64,000 bases of DNA from Escarpia spicata (taxonomy: Eukaryota > Annelida > Polychaeta > Sabellida > Siboglinidae). Shown here one piece after another: positions 1 to 20,690 of this stretch. The notes under the pieces are model-generated. The model saw only the letters and a list, made by a program, of their open reading frames with translations. It was not told where the DNA came from and made no database searches. How positions within the stretch are numbered: position 1 is the first letter of the stretch; each line of letters starts with the position of its first letter. The stretch spans positions 66,039,304-66,103,303 of the forward strand of contig OZ023206.1 of the NCBI GenBank assembly GCA_963995525.1. The letters run 5' to 3'. The position numbers and the translations under genes are program-made.

Positions 1-469
1 CGGAGAGACCACATTACAAACAAAGAAATACTCAAACATGCCGAGCATGGACTAACTTTTTATAAAAAATAAACTTCACTTCGACAGATCCGGTGGCTCG
101 CATGGATGAAAACAGGCTCCGAAACAAACTCTATTTTCACAACTGTCAGAAGGAACAAGAAACAGAGGACGCTCCAAACGAAGATACAAATATATGCTAA
201 AACAAACACTGTTTTTCGTGCTCACAAAGCGTTAAACGATTTCACAAAGTGAAAGGCTATCACCCACTCGAACTGCTTTTTATACACTAACAATGTTTTA
301 ATAAAAACTATTCTGTACATTTTGTTAAACATTATCGCATTTACTCAGCATTTTTGAAGAACGGTCTCATTGACCTTAATCATCCTTCCGCCGGTAACCA
401 TCCATAACGTCACGTACTTTCCTCACCACCTTGGTCTTCTTAACGTTCACTCCGATCCAATGCTTTATC
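1..469. other. intergenic, no gene seen
   Basis: I see no open frame of note, no splice-bounded coding segment and no recognisable element in these bases. The stretch is AT-rich. Confidence 0.4.
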
Positions 470-705
470 AAAGGCACGTATTCTGTTCGTCCACCTGGAA
501 TTCTGCTGTGTTGACCGTGGGAAAGTGAGCATTGTTGTTTACTATTTGAAAATGCACCCGTGGTCGTGCCTTCAAATTTCCACCATTATTACGGGCTTAC
601 AAAACACAATTTGGCGGGCAGTATACCTTCAACATAGTTAGTATAGTCTTAAGAACATTGTATTAATTAATAAATGAAACACTAGGAACGGACTGTCTCT
701 TTTTA
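470..705 (+). repeat. dispersed repeat, copy 1 (MITE-like family)
   Basis: This stretch aligns by eye with 51.75-52.05 kb (same strand) and with the reverse complement of 53.15-53.40 kb. All three share GCACCCGTGGTCGTGCCTTC, then ACGGGCTTAC and TTCAACATAGTTAGTATAG or close variants. The complete copy near 51.6-52.1 kb has short terminal inverted repeats beginning TACAGT, so this is probably a truncated, non-autonomous DNA transposon. No transposase is encoded. Confidence 0.65.
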
Positions 706-1850
706 AAATGCTATTACTTTCTTTGCATACTGTGCACTTCTTATAAAGGGTAAGCTTTCTAATGAATAAACTTCGATTGAAAGGAACCGGGAGGCTCTCT
801 TTTTAATACAAAGAAATTGGGGTGGGTCGGATCTAATTATTGGAGTTTGGGGAATTGGTCAATTTACAATGTTGTGAAATCTGTCATATTAATTTTGTAA
901 TACAAACTTTCGTTAGATTCCTGTGGACATAATTGGATCCTAGGTCATGTTTAGTGAGTTCTTACACTCCCCGACGGCTTGGCTAAGCCTAAGGTATACG
1001 TGGCATAAAGGGAGGGCAAGATTAATCCTGACTAGTTTCTTCGCCCTGCACGAATTAACCAGTAGTCCAGAAACCACAATGATGGGCTCACGTTTCAATG
1101 TAAGTAATGTGGGGGTTTTGAGGTTTGGTAAATTTACAATGTTCTGAATTATGTCAATAGAATATTTTGTATTACGAAATTTGGTCATTTTTCAGATGAC
1201 GTAGGTAAGATATAACTAATAATTCAGGGCTGGGTTTCGAATCAGAGTGTGTCCCATACATTCCCTGTCTACACCCCCACCCACCCCCCAACAAATAATT
1301 ACCGCTCCGAAGTTTGTAGCTATACAAAGGCATGGACGTCCCTTCGTCCAGATTTGAAAAAAATGTATGGTTTTCTTGCATGCCGTGCAAAATCATGTAA
1401 TTTAGCTAATGTTACGTCACATTCGCAAATCTTCCAATCTTCACGCTGACATCCATTAGTTCCTAATTATGAGACCCTTGGCTAAATAAAACGAAGAAGC
1501 AGGTAAACCACAAACTGGAATTTTTTTTTATCAACCACATCACACGATAGTAAAGGGAGACAATAGTGGCGCAAAGGATTATATTATACTTGCTAAGAGA
1601 ACACAAAACAACGAGTAGAGAAATAGTTGCGTTGTCTGCATATTTATTATGACGAACTCATGGAATAATAAGATTATTCCAAATGACTTTACTAGAACAT
1701 CTGTTGAAATTCGATATTATGGTACACGCTGCAAATATGTATTACTGTTACTAATTAAACCATAAGGGAAACAAAACCAACATGATTACCAAGAAAACGT
1801 TTTCTGATTCAGGCTATGTACACTTACAACCTCTCAGAAATATACCATAA
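706..1850. other. intergenic, no gene seen
   Basis: Short open frames of 66 to 82 codons exist on both strands here, but none has a recognisable domain or bordering splice signals. I treat them as chance frames. TTTGGTAAATTTACAATGTT near 1,120 recurs loosely near 850, a weak local duplication. Confidence 0.4.
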
Positions 1851-2376
1851 GTAATGCAATGTAACATCAAGTAATGCAATGTAACATCAAGTAATGCAAT
1901 GTAACATCAAGTAATGCAATGTAACATCAAGTAATGCAATATAACATCAAATAATGCAATGTAACATCAAATAATGCAATGTAACATCAAATAATGCAAT
2001 GTAACATCAAGTAATGCAATGTAACATCAAGTAATGCAATGTAACATCAAGTAATGCAATGTAACATCAAGTAATGCAATGTAACATCAAGTAATGCAAT
2101 ATAACATCAAGTAATGCAATGTAACATCAAGTAATGCAATGTAACGTCAAGTAATGCAATGTAACATCAAGTAATGCAATGTAACATCAAGTAATGCAAT
2201 GTAACATCAAGTAATGCAATATAACATCAAGTAATGCAATGTAACATCAAGTAATGCAATGTAACATCAAGTAATGCAATGTAACATCAAGTAATGCAAT
2301 GTAACATCAAGTAATGCAATGTAACATCAAGTAATGCAATATAACATCAAGTAATGCAATGTAACATCAAGTAATG
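1851..2376. repeat. 20-bp tandem array, about 26 copies
   Basis: The unit is GTAATGCAATGTAACATCAA repeated head to tail about 26 times with very little divergence. Three neighbouring units (about 1951-2000) carry ATAATGCAAT. A second variant, ATAACATCAA, occurs at 1941, 2101, 2221 and 2341; the last three are exactly 120 bp apart, so part of the array expanded as a six-unit block. The array lies downstream of the 3' end of the minus-strand CILP-like gene. Confidence 0.95.
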
Positions 2377-2474
2377 AATCAAACAGAGTAATTTGTTACG
2401 ATGCTTGCTTCCATATCACGTATAATAACTTGGATATATTGCAGTGAGATGCGTCACATAAATAATAGTTGTAC

Positions 2475-2480
2475 TTTATT
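2475..2480 (-). terminator. poly(A) signal AATAAA of CILP-like gene
   Basis: On the minus strand AATAAA lies 306 bases past the stop codon of the CILP-like gene. It is the first canonical signal I find there and would give a 3' UTR of about 330 bases. Position and motif only; no transcript evidence. Confidence 0.45.
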
Positions 2481-2786
2481 TTTACACGCGAAATCGCTAT
2501 AGATCTCTGAAATAGAAGGTACATGTTACGTATAATGCGTTACAACAACAAATCCTCAAAATATATGCCGAGTTACATCATAAGTACCGATAATAAGCCA
2601 TACCACCTACGATAGTAAAACATAAGAAAGTAGAGCCTTAGTAAACTACAAATTTAGATGGCTAAATACTACCTACACGCACAAGTACATCATGTGACAA
2701 TCCCTCGCAAATACGCCGATTTCCCCTTCCACACAGCAGTTTACACATCTCCAAATCGAACATCAAATGAAAGTACTCATCAGGTA

Positions 2787-11522
<8,736 letters not shown>

Positions 11523-11588
11523 GTTGTCTTGTAGACTCACCTGAAACACTCACACTGAGCGAGTGTGTTTATTGTCGGCGCTCCCTTC

Positions 11589-11597
11589 CTTTATATA
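11589..11597 (-). promoter_or_regulatory. TATA box of CILP-like gene
   Basis: On the minus strand TATATAAAGG lies 67 bases upstream of the start codon. A transcription start about 30 bases downstream would give a 5' UTR of only 40 to 45 bases in exon 1. TATA-type promoters are common in strongly regulated, tissue-specific matrix genes. Motif and distance only. Confidence 0.6.
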
Positions 11598-11599
11598 CA

Positions 11600-12650
11600 C
11601 CATGGCGATCCTCTTTTAAGGAGGAGTGGTTTAAATGACACGTGACCACGGTGCATGCGAAGTGACGCTTGCATTATAGAACCTGGCCATAAGAGCTAGT
11701 TCATCGTATGGTAAGAAACGCCTTTAGAGAATGCTTAGCTTTTTGCGATTGTGTCAATCTGCGTCTGATTGAAACTTTGTTCAATGCAAGGCGAAGTTTC
11801 GAACCAGGAAGACTGGGAACGCCTTACAAAATAAACAGTGTTTTGAAAATGTGTTATGCTAAGCCAACCAAAGGTAAACGGTCTTCGTTTGTGTCACTAA
11901 ACGTTTCCCTGACTTTGCTAAACACAGGTTACGGCTGAGGGGCTGAAAATGTCACATTGTTTGGTGTGAAGACCATGAAAATTGAGATATTCGACTGTTT
12001 TAAGGTACTATCCACAGTCAATTTGCGGCAGACATTAGTGACTGGTTCATCCATTATATTATTTGGACTCTGGAGCGTCCAACGCCAGTCCAGGAGTGGT
12101 TGGGTCAAAACCAGTTCGGCCAAGGTATTGTGATGTATTGACACCATAATGTAGTGGATTTTACACCTAGATGTGTGATATGCTCCATGACTGATGTCCC
12201 AGGATCTTTGTTCGAATCACTAACCTGGGACCGTTTCAACCGGGTGATGACCTAATATAACAGATATCAGCAATGTGTAAATTAAACACATAGCACAGAG
12301 TTCATAGCACAGAGTTCATGTGTGGTCGTTACTGAGCCGCTCTTTATTCAGATGAGTCAACAACATGTTATTTCCCAATTCTGCATTCAAAAGTAATAGA
12401 TATATATATACGCGCAGTTTACATTCCATCAATCATTGTTTAACTGCCACTTAGTTTAAAAGCGGCGTTGTTTGTTCCCTTACCCAGAATCACCCTATCA
12501 ATCCAAAGGTGGCGATAGCATAAAAAGGTAATGCGCTGAATCAGCAGTACCTCATCCCCCTTAGGTACTGGCGCCTGGGAACAAACCGACTTCAAAGGTA
12601 CTTGCGTGTAATGACGCCTAATAAATGTCAATAGTGTTGTTTATACACAC
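11600..12650. other. intergenic upstream of CILP-like gene
   Basis: I see no supported gene. Frames of 62 to 87 codons are present but have no recognisable domain or splice context. The promoter of the CILP-like gene would lie at the low-coordinate end. Confidence 0.4.
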
Positions 12651-12800
12651 ACATATGTTTATATATATACACACACACTCATAAGTATATGTAGACATAT
12701 ATGTGTATGTATGTATGTATGTATGTATGTATGTATGTATGTATGGATGGATGGATGGATGAATGTATGTGTGTATATATATATATATATATGTCGTGCC
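12650..12800. repeat. ATGT/ATGG tetranucleotide and TA microsatellite
   Basis: Ten or so ATGT units change to ATGG units (12742-12760), then a TA tract. Simple repeat; the tyrosine/histidine-rich frames across it are not genes. Confidence 0.9.
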
Positions 12801-13049
12801 ATACTTTCGTAAATATAAATAATGTGTACGTGCATGTAAGTACGTGTGCGCTGAATGCGGGCTTGTGTACATGCAATATATTTGTACCGTACACTTTCTG
12901 AAGACAAGATTAACTTCTTATTTCTTATTCAGCCATGGAAGTACGCGGCAAAGAACTTGCTGTAGTTACTTTAAAGATTGTGGCGTAGAGTTGAACGTCA
13001 ACAACATAATTACACTGATTCAATTGCTTTGCTCTTTCTTTGTAATTTA

Positions 13050-13295
13050 TTCGGATGGGTGAGTGTGTTGCATTTTACAAGGCACTACACACAAGTTGAT
13101 GGTCTCAGCTCTTCAATCACAGTTCCGAATGCTTGAAGACGAACATTACGGTCCCCTTTACTGCGACAGTTGACCACGACACAGTAGAGGGGGGCACGGT
13201 AGTGTGTAACTAGGCCAAATCAATCGATCGTGCGCAAACACAGCAACGATATGGTGACTCGATCATCTTCCGCCACATCAGCTGGCTTGTATCTC
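13050..13295 (+). repeat. diverged dispersed repeat X, copy 1
   Basis: Aligned by eye with 19,205-19,450: both carry ACACACAAGTTG.TGATGG, GACGAACATTA, GAC.ACTGACC..GACACA and a later ATCGTGCG. Same orientation, many indels. Identity of the family unknown. Confidence 0.6.
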
Positions 13296-13299
13296 TGTG

Positions 13300-14149
13300 T
13301 TTATTGTCAATAAATTAGATATTCAAACCAACCTGCATGTTTGTTGTGTTTTTAGTATATATTTATCTATATAAACAAAATAAAAACATTGACATATTGT
13401 AGTTACTAGTTAATTATATCTTGGCAGATTTAATGTTGTCTTTAAAATAAATTTACTGTAATGTATATTGATGCATTTAATTATGGTTTGCTCATTATTA
13501 TGTGTATATGTGCACATATATATGTCAGCAACTGTATGAACTTTAGATTATAATATTTTCTATGGCATGCTCATTGTGGTAGTGGCATTGGAATGCCTTA
13601 ACGGAAGCCTTGTATGTACTCAATTATAATAATCATGTTCTTATAATTATTGGTCTAATAAATTTCATTCATTCATTCATAGTGTCTTACAATTAACCAA
13701 GCGAGGTAACTCGTGTGTTTCGGTGTTATTTCCCTTATTGCTCTGCTAATAATTGACCATATGAAATCAATAATTACCACCCAATTTCTTCTGCGCATGC
13801 TTTAGTGGCCACATGTCCAAAACAAATATTGCTCATGCAGAAAATGCACTTGTTCATGTTTCTGTTTTATCGTTGTCGTACAGTTAATCGTGCATGAAGG
13901 TCCAATAATTATTAGTAACTTCTAAGTTCTAGTAGCGGAATTGCTAATACGTCTAAAGCAGCATATTCGTGTAATACGTGTGATTAATATTTACACTGAT
14001 AAGATTTGTCGGCAACTTCTATGACTTGAACTTCCCAAGTGGTATTTCACAACGGCCGTCAGTCAAGAGTATCTATTGTCGTTGATTGGCGGACATAATT
14101 ACAATGCAATGGATAATTCGATTTGACAGCTTGACTTGCTGCGTACCAT
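13300..14149. other. intergenic, no gene seen
   Basis: AT-rich, with an ATTC microsatellite (13,664-13,680). No coding segment or known element recognised. Confidence 0.35.
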
Positions 14150-14152
14150 CCC

Positions 14153-14184
<32 letters not shown>

Positions 14185-14338
14185 GTTACGTGCGTGCGTA
14201 CGTGTGTGCGTACGTGCGTGTGTGTTTATGCGTGTGCGTGTGTACCCATGTGTGTGCGTGTGTATGCATTTGCGTGTTCATGCATGCGTATACATGTTCG
14301 TTCATGGATGTGTGTGCGTGTGTGTGTATGATGCATGC
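14150..14338. repeat. GC/GT/GTAC microsatellite
   Basis: A run of CG dinucleotides changes into GT, then GTGC and GTAC. Repeat-frame ORFs here are artefacts. Confidence 0.9.
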
Positions 14339-14360
14339 AGTGTATAACACACATGCTGAA

Positions 14361-14460
14361 AACAAGTTATGTTCGCTTTTTTCTTTAAGATAGGCAGTAA
14401 TGAGTAAAGAACATTGTTTTTCTGGCTTGTTGCGAACACCCGAACTTCAAGAATACATTT
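14361..14460. repeat. repeat Y, copy 1 (flank of LINE copy A)
   Basis: AAGTTATGTTCGCTTTTTTC and GCGAACACCCGAACTTCAAG recur at 19.10-19.16 kb (same strand), and the second half recurs inverted at 58.62-58.71 kb just beyond another LINE tail. It is either part of a long LINE 3' region or a separate repeat into which the LINEs inserted. Confidence 0.55.
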
Positions 14461-14537
14461 ATATTTAACAAGATTTAACAATATTGCCACCCAGATAATT
14501 AACTATAGGTGGCAGTTGGACAAGGAAGCCTTTTGAT

Positions 14538-17040
14538 TTATCGAGAGTCCAACCCTTTGTATTGACATATATCCCGCCCTTCTGAGGTACGTATTTCGTA
14601 ACGAAGATCTCTCAGTTTTTGTATCGTTTTAGTCGCTCTCTTCTGTACTCTTTCTAGCACACCTATGTCTTTCTTGCGATATGGCCTCCACGCTTGTATA
14701 CAATATTTGAAATGAGGCCTAACTATTGTTTTGTACAGCGGTAGTATTAGTTCTTTTTCCTTATGCGTTATGTTTCGCCTAATTAATCCAAGGATTTGGT
14801 TTCCCTTTGAAGCGGCAATACCGCGCTGCTCTGAAACCTTCATATCAGCACTAATTGTTAACTCTAAGTCATTTTCTTTTACAGTAGTACTTAGTACAGT
14901 ACCTCCCATTGTATATTGTACATCTTCGTTCCCATGTCCTGTTTGGAGGCATTTACATTTCCCAAAATTGAACAACATTTGCCATTTTTCAGACCATTTG
15001 ATCAACATGTCAAGATCATCTTGTAAATGGTGTCTATCTCCATAATCCTTCTGAACACTTTTGAATCATCCGCACATTTCAACACCTTACTTGTTATATC
15101 TTAGTCCAAATCGTTGATATGTATTAAGGATAATATAGGACCCTGTACTGATATCTGTGGTACACCACTCAAAACCGACTTCCAATTTGAAGCCTCCCCA
15201 TCAACTACTACCCTTTGTTTTCTGTCAATCAGTTATTTTTTTATCCAGTTAATTATATTATGTCCTATGCCATGGGACTTTAGTTTAAGCAGTAATCTTT
15301 GATGTGGCACTTTGTCGAAAGCTTTCTGAAAATCTAAGTAGATGATATCTACTGGTGATCCCTCGTCTACCCATTTAGTGATGTCTTCAAAAAACCATAA
15401 CATATTTGTTAAGCATGACCTCGCTTTTAGAAACCCATGTTGTGATGGGTTTTATCAAGTTATGTATATCAAGAAAATCCACCATGTGATCTTTAATTAG
15501 TCTTTCTAATAATTTACAAATCACTTATGTTAAACTCACTGGTCTATAGTTCTCTGATTTGTTTCTCGAACACGTTTTTAAATAACGGTATCATGTTTGC
15601 TTCCTTCCATTCTAAAGGAACCACTCCCTCTTCTAATGACAAGTTGAAAACTGTTGCAAGTAGTATGCTAATTTGTTCTACAATGTCCAAGAGTAGTTTG
15701 GGCGGAATCCCATCCACTCCAGATGATTAATTATCCTTCATTGACCTTATTTCCTTAGTTACCATTTCCGGGGTTACGATTAATTGTCTTAGATAGTCTG
15801 ATTCCGCCTCCTTGAACTTAGTCTCTGTAAATGGCAGTGAACTAATATCTTCCCTTGTAAACACTAAAGTACTCATTCAGGTTTTCAGTCATTAAGAATC
15901 CCTCTGATATTATATGTCCAGCACTATCTTCTAGAGGACCGACATTATCCTGAACTTTCTGTTTGCTTCGAACATATGCATAAAACCTGTTTTATATTAC
16001 AAGCTAGTTTTTGTCCATAGATTCTCGATGACTTTCTAATTTCAGTTGTAGCTTGGTTAAGTGCTTTTTTATCAATGTTGTAGTCGTCATCATTTCCAGT
16101 GCGTCTATATGACTTCCACATCATTTGTTTATACTTAATTTTTCTAATGGCTTCTATCGATAAGTGTTTCTTTTTGGACCGTTTTCCTTGTTTTCTGAAG
16201 GGTACAAATTTATCGATTATGCACTTAATTTCACTCTTTAATATATTCCAGCATTCTGTTGCTGTCTTATTTTTCAGTGTCTTATTCCAGTCTATCTTTG
16301 CTAAATATTTCCTCATGTCCTTATACCTTCCTTTGTGGAAATTTCTCCTATACTGCTTTTTGCTATTCCTTTCTTATTTTACTTTGATGGTAAAATGTAT
16401 CTGGTTGTGATCGCTACTCCCCAGTGGCTCACATATCTTGACATTGTCAACTAATTCATTCTGCGAGGACAAAACTATGTCTAACACATTCTCACCCCTG
16501 GTTGGTTCTAGCACATGTTGAGAAAGGAATGTATCTTGAACTAAAACTAAAAACTTGTGGTCCTCTCTCCCCATACTCTGTAGAGATTTCCATTGTATAT
16601 GCCCATGGTTAAAATCCCCCATACTAATACAGTCCCGTTTGCTTACTTCCCTTATAGCGTTTTGTATTTTTTCATTCTCTTCTATGCTTATGTTTGGACT
16701 TCGATAAACTAACCCAACTGTTAACGTTGAGTTTCCTGTAACTATGTTACACCAAACAGCTTCTTCGCAATCTGCTTCTCTTTCTAATTTTATTTCATAA
16801 GCCTGAATAGATTCTTTAATATATAAAATAACTCCACCTCCCTTTCTTCCTATTCTATCTTTTCTAAACATTACATATCCTGTCAGTCCCAATTCAGCAT
16901 CTGATATATCGGTGGTGGTCCAGGATTCGGTTATACCTATTATATGAGGGTCAATATCTTCTACCATAATGTTTAGTTCATTTCTTTTTTTACTATACTC
17001 CTTGCATTTAAACAAACACATTTATATCCAGCTTCAGAAG
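14538..17040 (-). pseudogene. LINE copy A ORF2 (endonuclease - reverse transcriptase), broken
   Basis: The endonuclease (16,374-17,040) shows NARS near the start, IIGITESW, GGGVILYIKESI, LVYRSP, GDFNHGHIQW, NVLDIVLSS and SSDHNQI, all catalytic blocks of AP-type endonucleases. A one-base loss in an A run near 16,990 separates NARS from the rest. The RT part is open only in pieces, with the catalytic box degenerated to CADD near 15,075. The C terminus (14,538-15,008) has LILPLYKTIVRPHFKYC and RVQKRATK. The segment after LRYE jumps directly to the last residues before the stop, so the usual RGDQIEVFK region is missing. Confidence 0.8.
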
Positions 17041-17130
17041 AGTTTTCCAGACTGTTATTTGTTGATTTATTTGTGCTGTCTTTATCTATGCCTCCATTTT
17101 CAGGCTTTTCTGTGAGTCCCCCCTGCGAAT

Positions 17131-18017
17131 CTAGTTTAAACAGATGCAACCTGTCCCACTGTCAACAGATTGCAGCAGATTCTCTGAGAAAACTGCTGCC
17201 CCCTTTCCACTAAGATGGAGGCCATTTCTCATGTACATATCTTCCCTCCCAACAAAGTATCCCCATAAATCTGTGAATCCCACCCCCTCTTCTTCACACA
17301 TCTGCTCAGCTAGTGCATTGATCGCCATCCTCTTGCAGTTTCTATACGTTGCCCCCCTTCCTCCCATCACTGGCAAAATTCCTGACAAAATAACCTGTTC
17401 GACTCTCGTCTTCTTTAGCTTCCTCACTAACTGTCTATACTTCTGTACTATCGCAGTTGTTCCCTCCCTGTCTGCATTATTTGTTCCTATATGTACCAGT
17501 ATAGACCCCCCTTGCCATGTCCCAATACCTTCTCTACCCTGTCAGTTACATGTTCAATCCTAGCCCCCGGTAAACAAACAACGATGTCCTTCCCCTCGCT
17601 CAGTGTCTTGTCCGTCTTTCTCATAATGGAGTCACCCATAAACACCCTCTCTTTCCTCATTGCCCCCTCAATCACTGCCTTAGAATAGCTCCTTCTTCGG
17701 TTTGCATCTGTCTGGTTGTTGTCTTTCCCCCCTGCCGTCTTCTCTCCTGTCACATTCTCTTCCGATCCATTCTTTCCTGTCGCTTTTTCTCTTGTCACCT
17801 TTCCTCCTGTCAGCGTCCCTTTTATCGACTTCTCTTCTATCACATTTGCTCTCACTTCCTTCTTTCGTCCCGTCTCATTTTCCTCTCTCCTCTCCCGTTC
17901 CACCTTCCCTCCCTCCTTCTCTACAGTCACTTTCTTCCCTGTCACCTTCACGCTTGTCACGTTTTCTGTTGTCGATTTTCCAATTTCTTCCCCTCCAATC
18001 ACCTTCTCTCCTCTCAA
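17131..18017 (-). pseudogene. LINE copy A ORF1 (SGNH-esterase-like), frameshifted
   Basis: The N-terminal part is a low-complexity Lys/Glu/Gly/Val stretch (VTGKKV, GGKVTREKATG type). It is followed by VFMGDSIMRKTD (block I of SGNH hydrolases with the Ser), CLPGARIEHV, then, after a one-base slip in a G run near 17,512, LVHIGTNNAD (block III with the Asn). The end is MRNGLHLSGKGAAVFSENL carrying the His block. Esterase ORF1 proteins are typical of CR1 elements and are thought to bind RNA or membranes. The frame break at the G run shows decay. Confidence 0.75.
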
Positions 18018-18055
18018 TCTCCTTTCCTCAGTTTTCTTGCCACTGCCAGGTCATT

Positions 18056-19080
18056 ACTTACTTTTTCTAATGGCTTCTTTCGATAAGTGTTTCTGGATCG
18101 CATTCCTTGTTTTTTCAATGGAACAAACTTATCGACGATGCACTCAATTTTACTCCTTAAGATATTCCAGCATTCTGTTGCTGTCTTATTTTTAAGTGTG
18201 TTATTCCAGTCTGTCTTTGTTAAATATTTCCTCGTGTCCTAATATATTCTTTTGTGGAAGTTTCTCCTGTACTGTTTTTTTAATTATTCCTTTCTGATTT
18301 TACTTTCATAATAACATGTATCTGGTTTTGATCACTACTCCCAAGTGGCTCACATATCTTGACATTGTGAACTAATTCATTCTGTGAGGACAAAACTATG
18401 TCTAACACATTTTCTCCCCTGGTTGGTTCTAGCACATGTTGAGAAAGGAAACTATCTTGTACAAAAACCATTCTCACGCGCCTCACTCCCTGTACTCTGT
18501 AGAGGTTCCCATTGTATATGCCCATGGTTACAATCCCCCATAATAATACAATCCCGTTTGCTCACTTCCCTTACAGCGTTTTGTACTTTTTATTTTCTTC
18601 TATGCTTATGTTTGGACTTCGATATACTAACCCAACCGTTAACGTTGAGTTTCCTGTAACTATGTTACACCAAGCAGCTTTTTCGCAATCTGCTTCTCTT
18701 TCTAATTTTATTTCATCAGCCTGGATAGATTCTTTAACAAATAAAGTAACTCCACCTCCCTTTCTTCCTATTCTATCCTTCCTGAACATTACATAGCCTG
18801 TTAGTCCCAATTCGGCATCTGATGTATCGGTGTTGGCCCACGATTTAGTTATTCCTATTATGTGAAGGTCAATATCTTCTACCATAATGTTTAGATCACT
18901 TCTTTTGTTTACTATGCTCCTTGCATTTAAACAAACGCAATTATAAATAGCTTCACAACCGTTTTCCAGGCTGTTCTTTGCTTATTTATTTGTGCTACCT
19001 TTATCTATGCCTCCTATTTCAGGCTTCTTTGTGAATCCCCCCTACGCATCTAGTTTAAATAAATGCAACCTGTCCCAATA
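18056..19080 (-). mobile_element. CR1-type LINE, copy B (endonuclease fragment)
   Basis: It duplicates the ORF1-end/ORF2-start/endonuclease part of copy A (compare about 16,140-17,150) with more divergence and short losses. Blocks IIGITKSW, GGGVTLFVKESI, LVYRSP, NVLDIVLSS and SSDQNQI are visible; ESW has become KSW and SDH has become SDQ, both catalytic-site losses. Its 3' part is missing where it meets copy A's ORF1. Confidence 0.8.
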
Positions 19081-19084
19081 TTGT

Positions 19085-19450
19085 TCTAGTACTTTCGCGA
19101 AACACGTACTGAAAAGAAGTTGTGTTCGCTCTTTTCTTCAACTTGCGAACATCCGAACTTAAAATAAATAAATTGATATTGTTTTATTACTTTTGCGAAA
19201 CCCTTTTTGATACCTAACTTTATCTGACCGGGTGGGCGGTGAGTTTTACAACACACAAGTTGTTGATGGCCTTAGTTACCCAGCCGCACGTACGGATATT
19301 TGGAGACGAACATTATGACCACGTTTACGACGACAACTGACCAGGACACAATACGGGGAGGTACGGGATGGCACGAGGATAGATCAATAAATATCGTGCG
19401 ACCATAAAGACATTGACCATCCTTGACGTCGATGACTGAGAGTAGCTTGT
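19085..19450. repeat. repeats Y and X, copies 2
   Basis: 19,100-19,165 matches repeat Y at 14.36-14.45 kb, and 19,205-19,450 matches repeat X at 13.05-13.29 kb, both in the same orientation. The LINE A/B block is therefore bracketed by related sequence. Confidence 0.55.
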
Positions 19451-19459
19451 CTCTGCCTG

Positions 19460-20690
19460 GGAGTGCTACGTTCTACTTAAATGTGTATAACATAGATTTG
19501 TGAATACCATTGCTTCATATCCATATATGTTGCATCTATAAGAATTAACGTATTTTATTATACAATGATTTCTATAAATAATGTAAATGTATTAGTATTT
19601 ATTAGTTGTACAGTATATTGTTATGTTTGTAATATTTATAAAGTATGTCATTTTATATTTGTATAACAACTGTATAATTAATTCATAAAAAATATATAAT
19701 TATTGTTATTATTACTACTAATTATTGTTATTATTTTTAATAGCGCTTCCAAATTAGTGACATGTTACGTCTTCTTGACCTCTATAGTTATGTTAATTAT
19801 TTATATTTGTAAAGTTACTGTTAAAATATATCGTCTGTCTATCATATGTCGTCTGTCCGTCTTTTTGTCTGTCGTCTGTCTGATTATCCGCCCGCCCGAC
19901 CGTCCGTCCGTCCGTCCGTCTTGGAGAAACCTTACAAAGCATATCAAGGACACTGCTCAGCTGTTTGATGGTGTTGACGTGATTCCTTTCTTGTGTACTG
20001 TGTTGATGATACTTCTGCACCAATAATAGTAAGCATCTCGGTCTTGTTCGCCACTAGCTACCAAGACCTCAGCAGTTATGCGATTCGCGCCAAGCGCTTT
20101 CCTTGATTTATCTGCTCTAGCAGCCTTTGGAGGTTCAACTGGTGCAGGTATGTAGTCCGGAATGCAGTCAATTGCATTCTCTATTAAGATGTCTCCCAGA
20201 GTAGATATCCAAACATTAAATAAACTCTCATCGCAACAACGTCAGGCATGTATAATAAACTTACCATTGAAGAGTATAAATAAATTGAAATGAAAACCGA
20301 CCGGAAACATGAATGTAACACAAATGTCTTTCATGTTACAGGAAACACATTGTCATACATTTGATGAACTCGGCAACTACCATATCGGATGTTAAATTTA
20401 CGGATATTAAAATGATATAGTATAGACCAAATTCACACAAGAAAGCAATTAAGAGTGACATGTTGACTTGACTCGAAATATGCACCAGATTTATCACGCG
20501 CAAACTTAGCAACAATGCGGTTATTCACAGTAGGTATGGCCACAGCAATGACACTGACCTAGTACCAGTTTACACGGTGTTCGTATCCAGCGAATTCATA
20601 CTCAGAAGTTGCTATATCTTACTTACGAACTTACTTAGGAATCCATACTCTAAAGCAGCTACATATAAGTACCAAACAGGATGAGGTCAA
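19460..20690. other. intergenic, AT-rich; GTCC/GTCT microsatellite at 19,858-19,922
   Basis: Apart from the short GTCT to GTCC simple repeat I recognise nothing. No frame has coding character. Confidence 0.4.

Larger units (their letters stand above)
14461..18055 (-). mobile_element. CR1-type LINE, copy A (near full length, decayed)
   Basis: Minus-strand non-LTR retrotransposon. In transcript order: an ORF1 with an SGNH-esterase-like domain, an ORF2 with AP-type endonuclease and reverse transcriptase, then a 3' UTR with a conserved inverted repeat and a TTAAATCTTG tail. ORF1 esterase plus EN-RT is the layout of CR1-clade elements. Several frameshifts and an internal loss near the end of ORF2 make it inactive. 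Copy B abuts its upstream end. Confidence 0.85.

Noticed and set aside
1861..2370. Octamer/C/EBP-like site array in ATGCAAT units
   Set aside because: The motif resemblance is partial and follows trivially from the 20-bp unit; no evidence for function.
1851..2376. Possible CRISPR array
   Set aside because: Repeats are contiguous with no spacers and the DNA is eukaryotic; it is a tandem minisatellite. The same applies to the other arrays.
12195..12245. tRNA-like TTCGAATC box
   Set aside because: No matching box A or cloverleaf could be drawn.
17702..18195. Plus-strand Ser/Phe/Leu-rich frames of 122 to 159 codons
   Set aside because: Antisense of the low-complexity Lys/Glu region of LINE ORF1.
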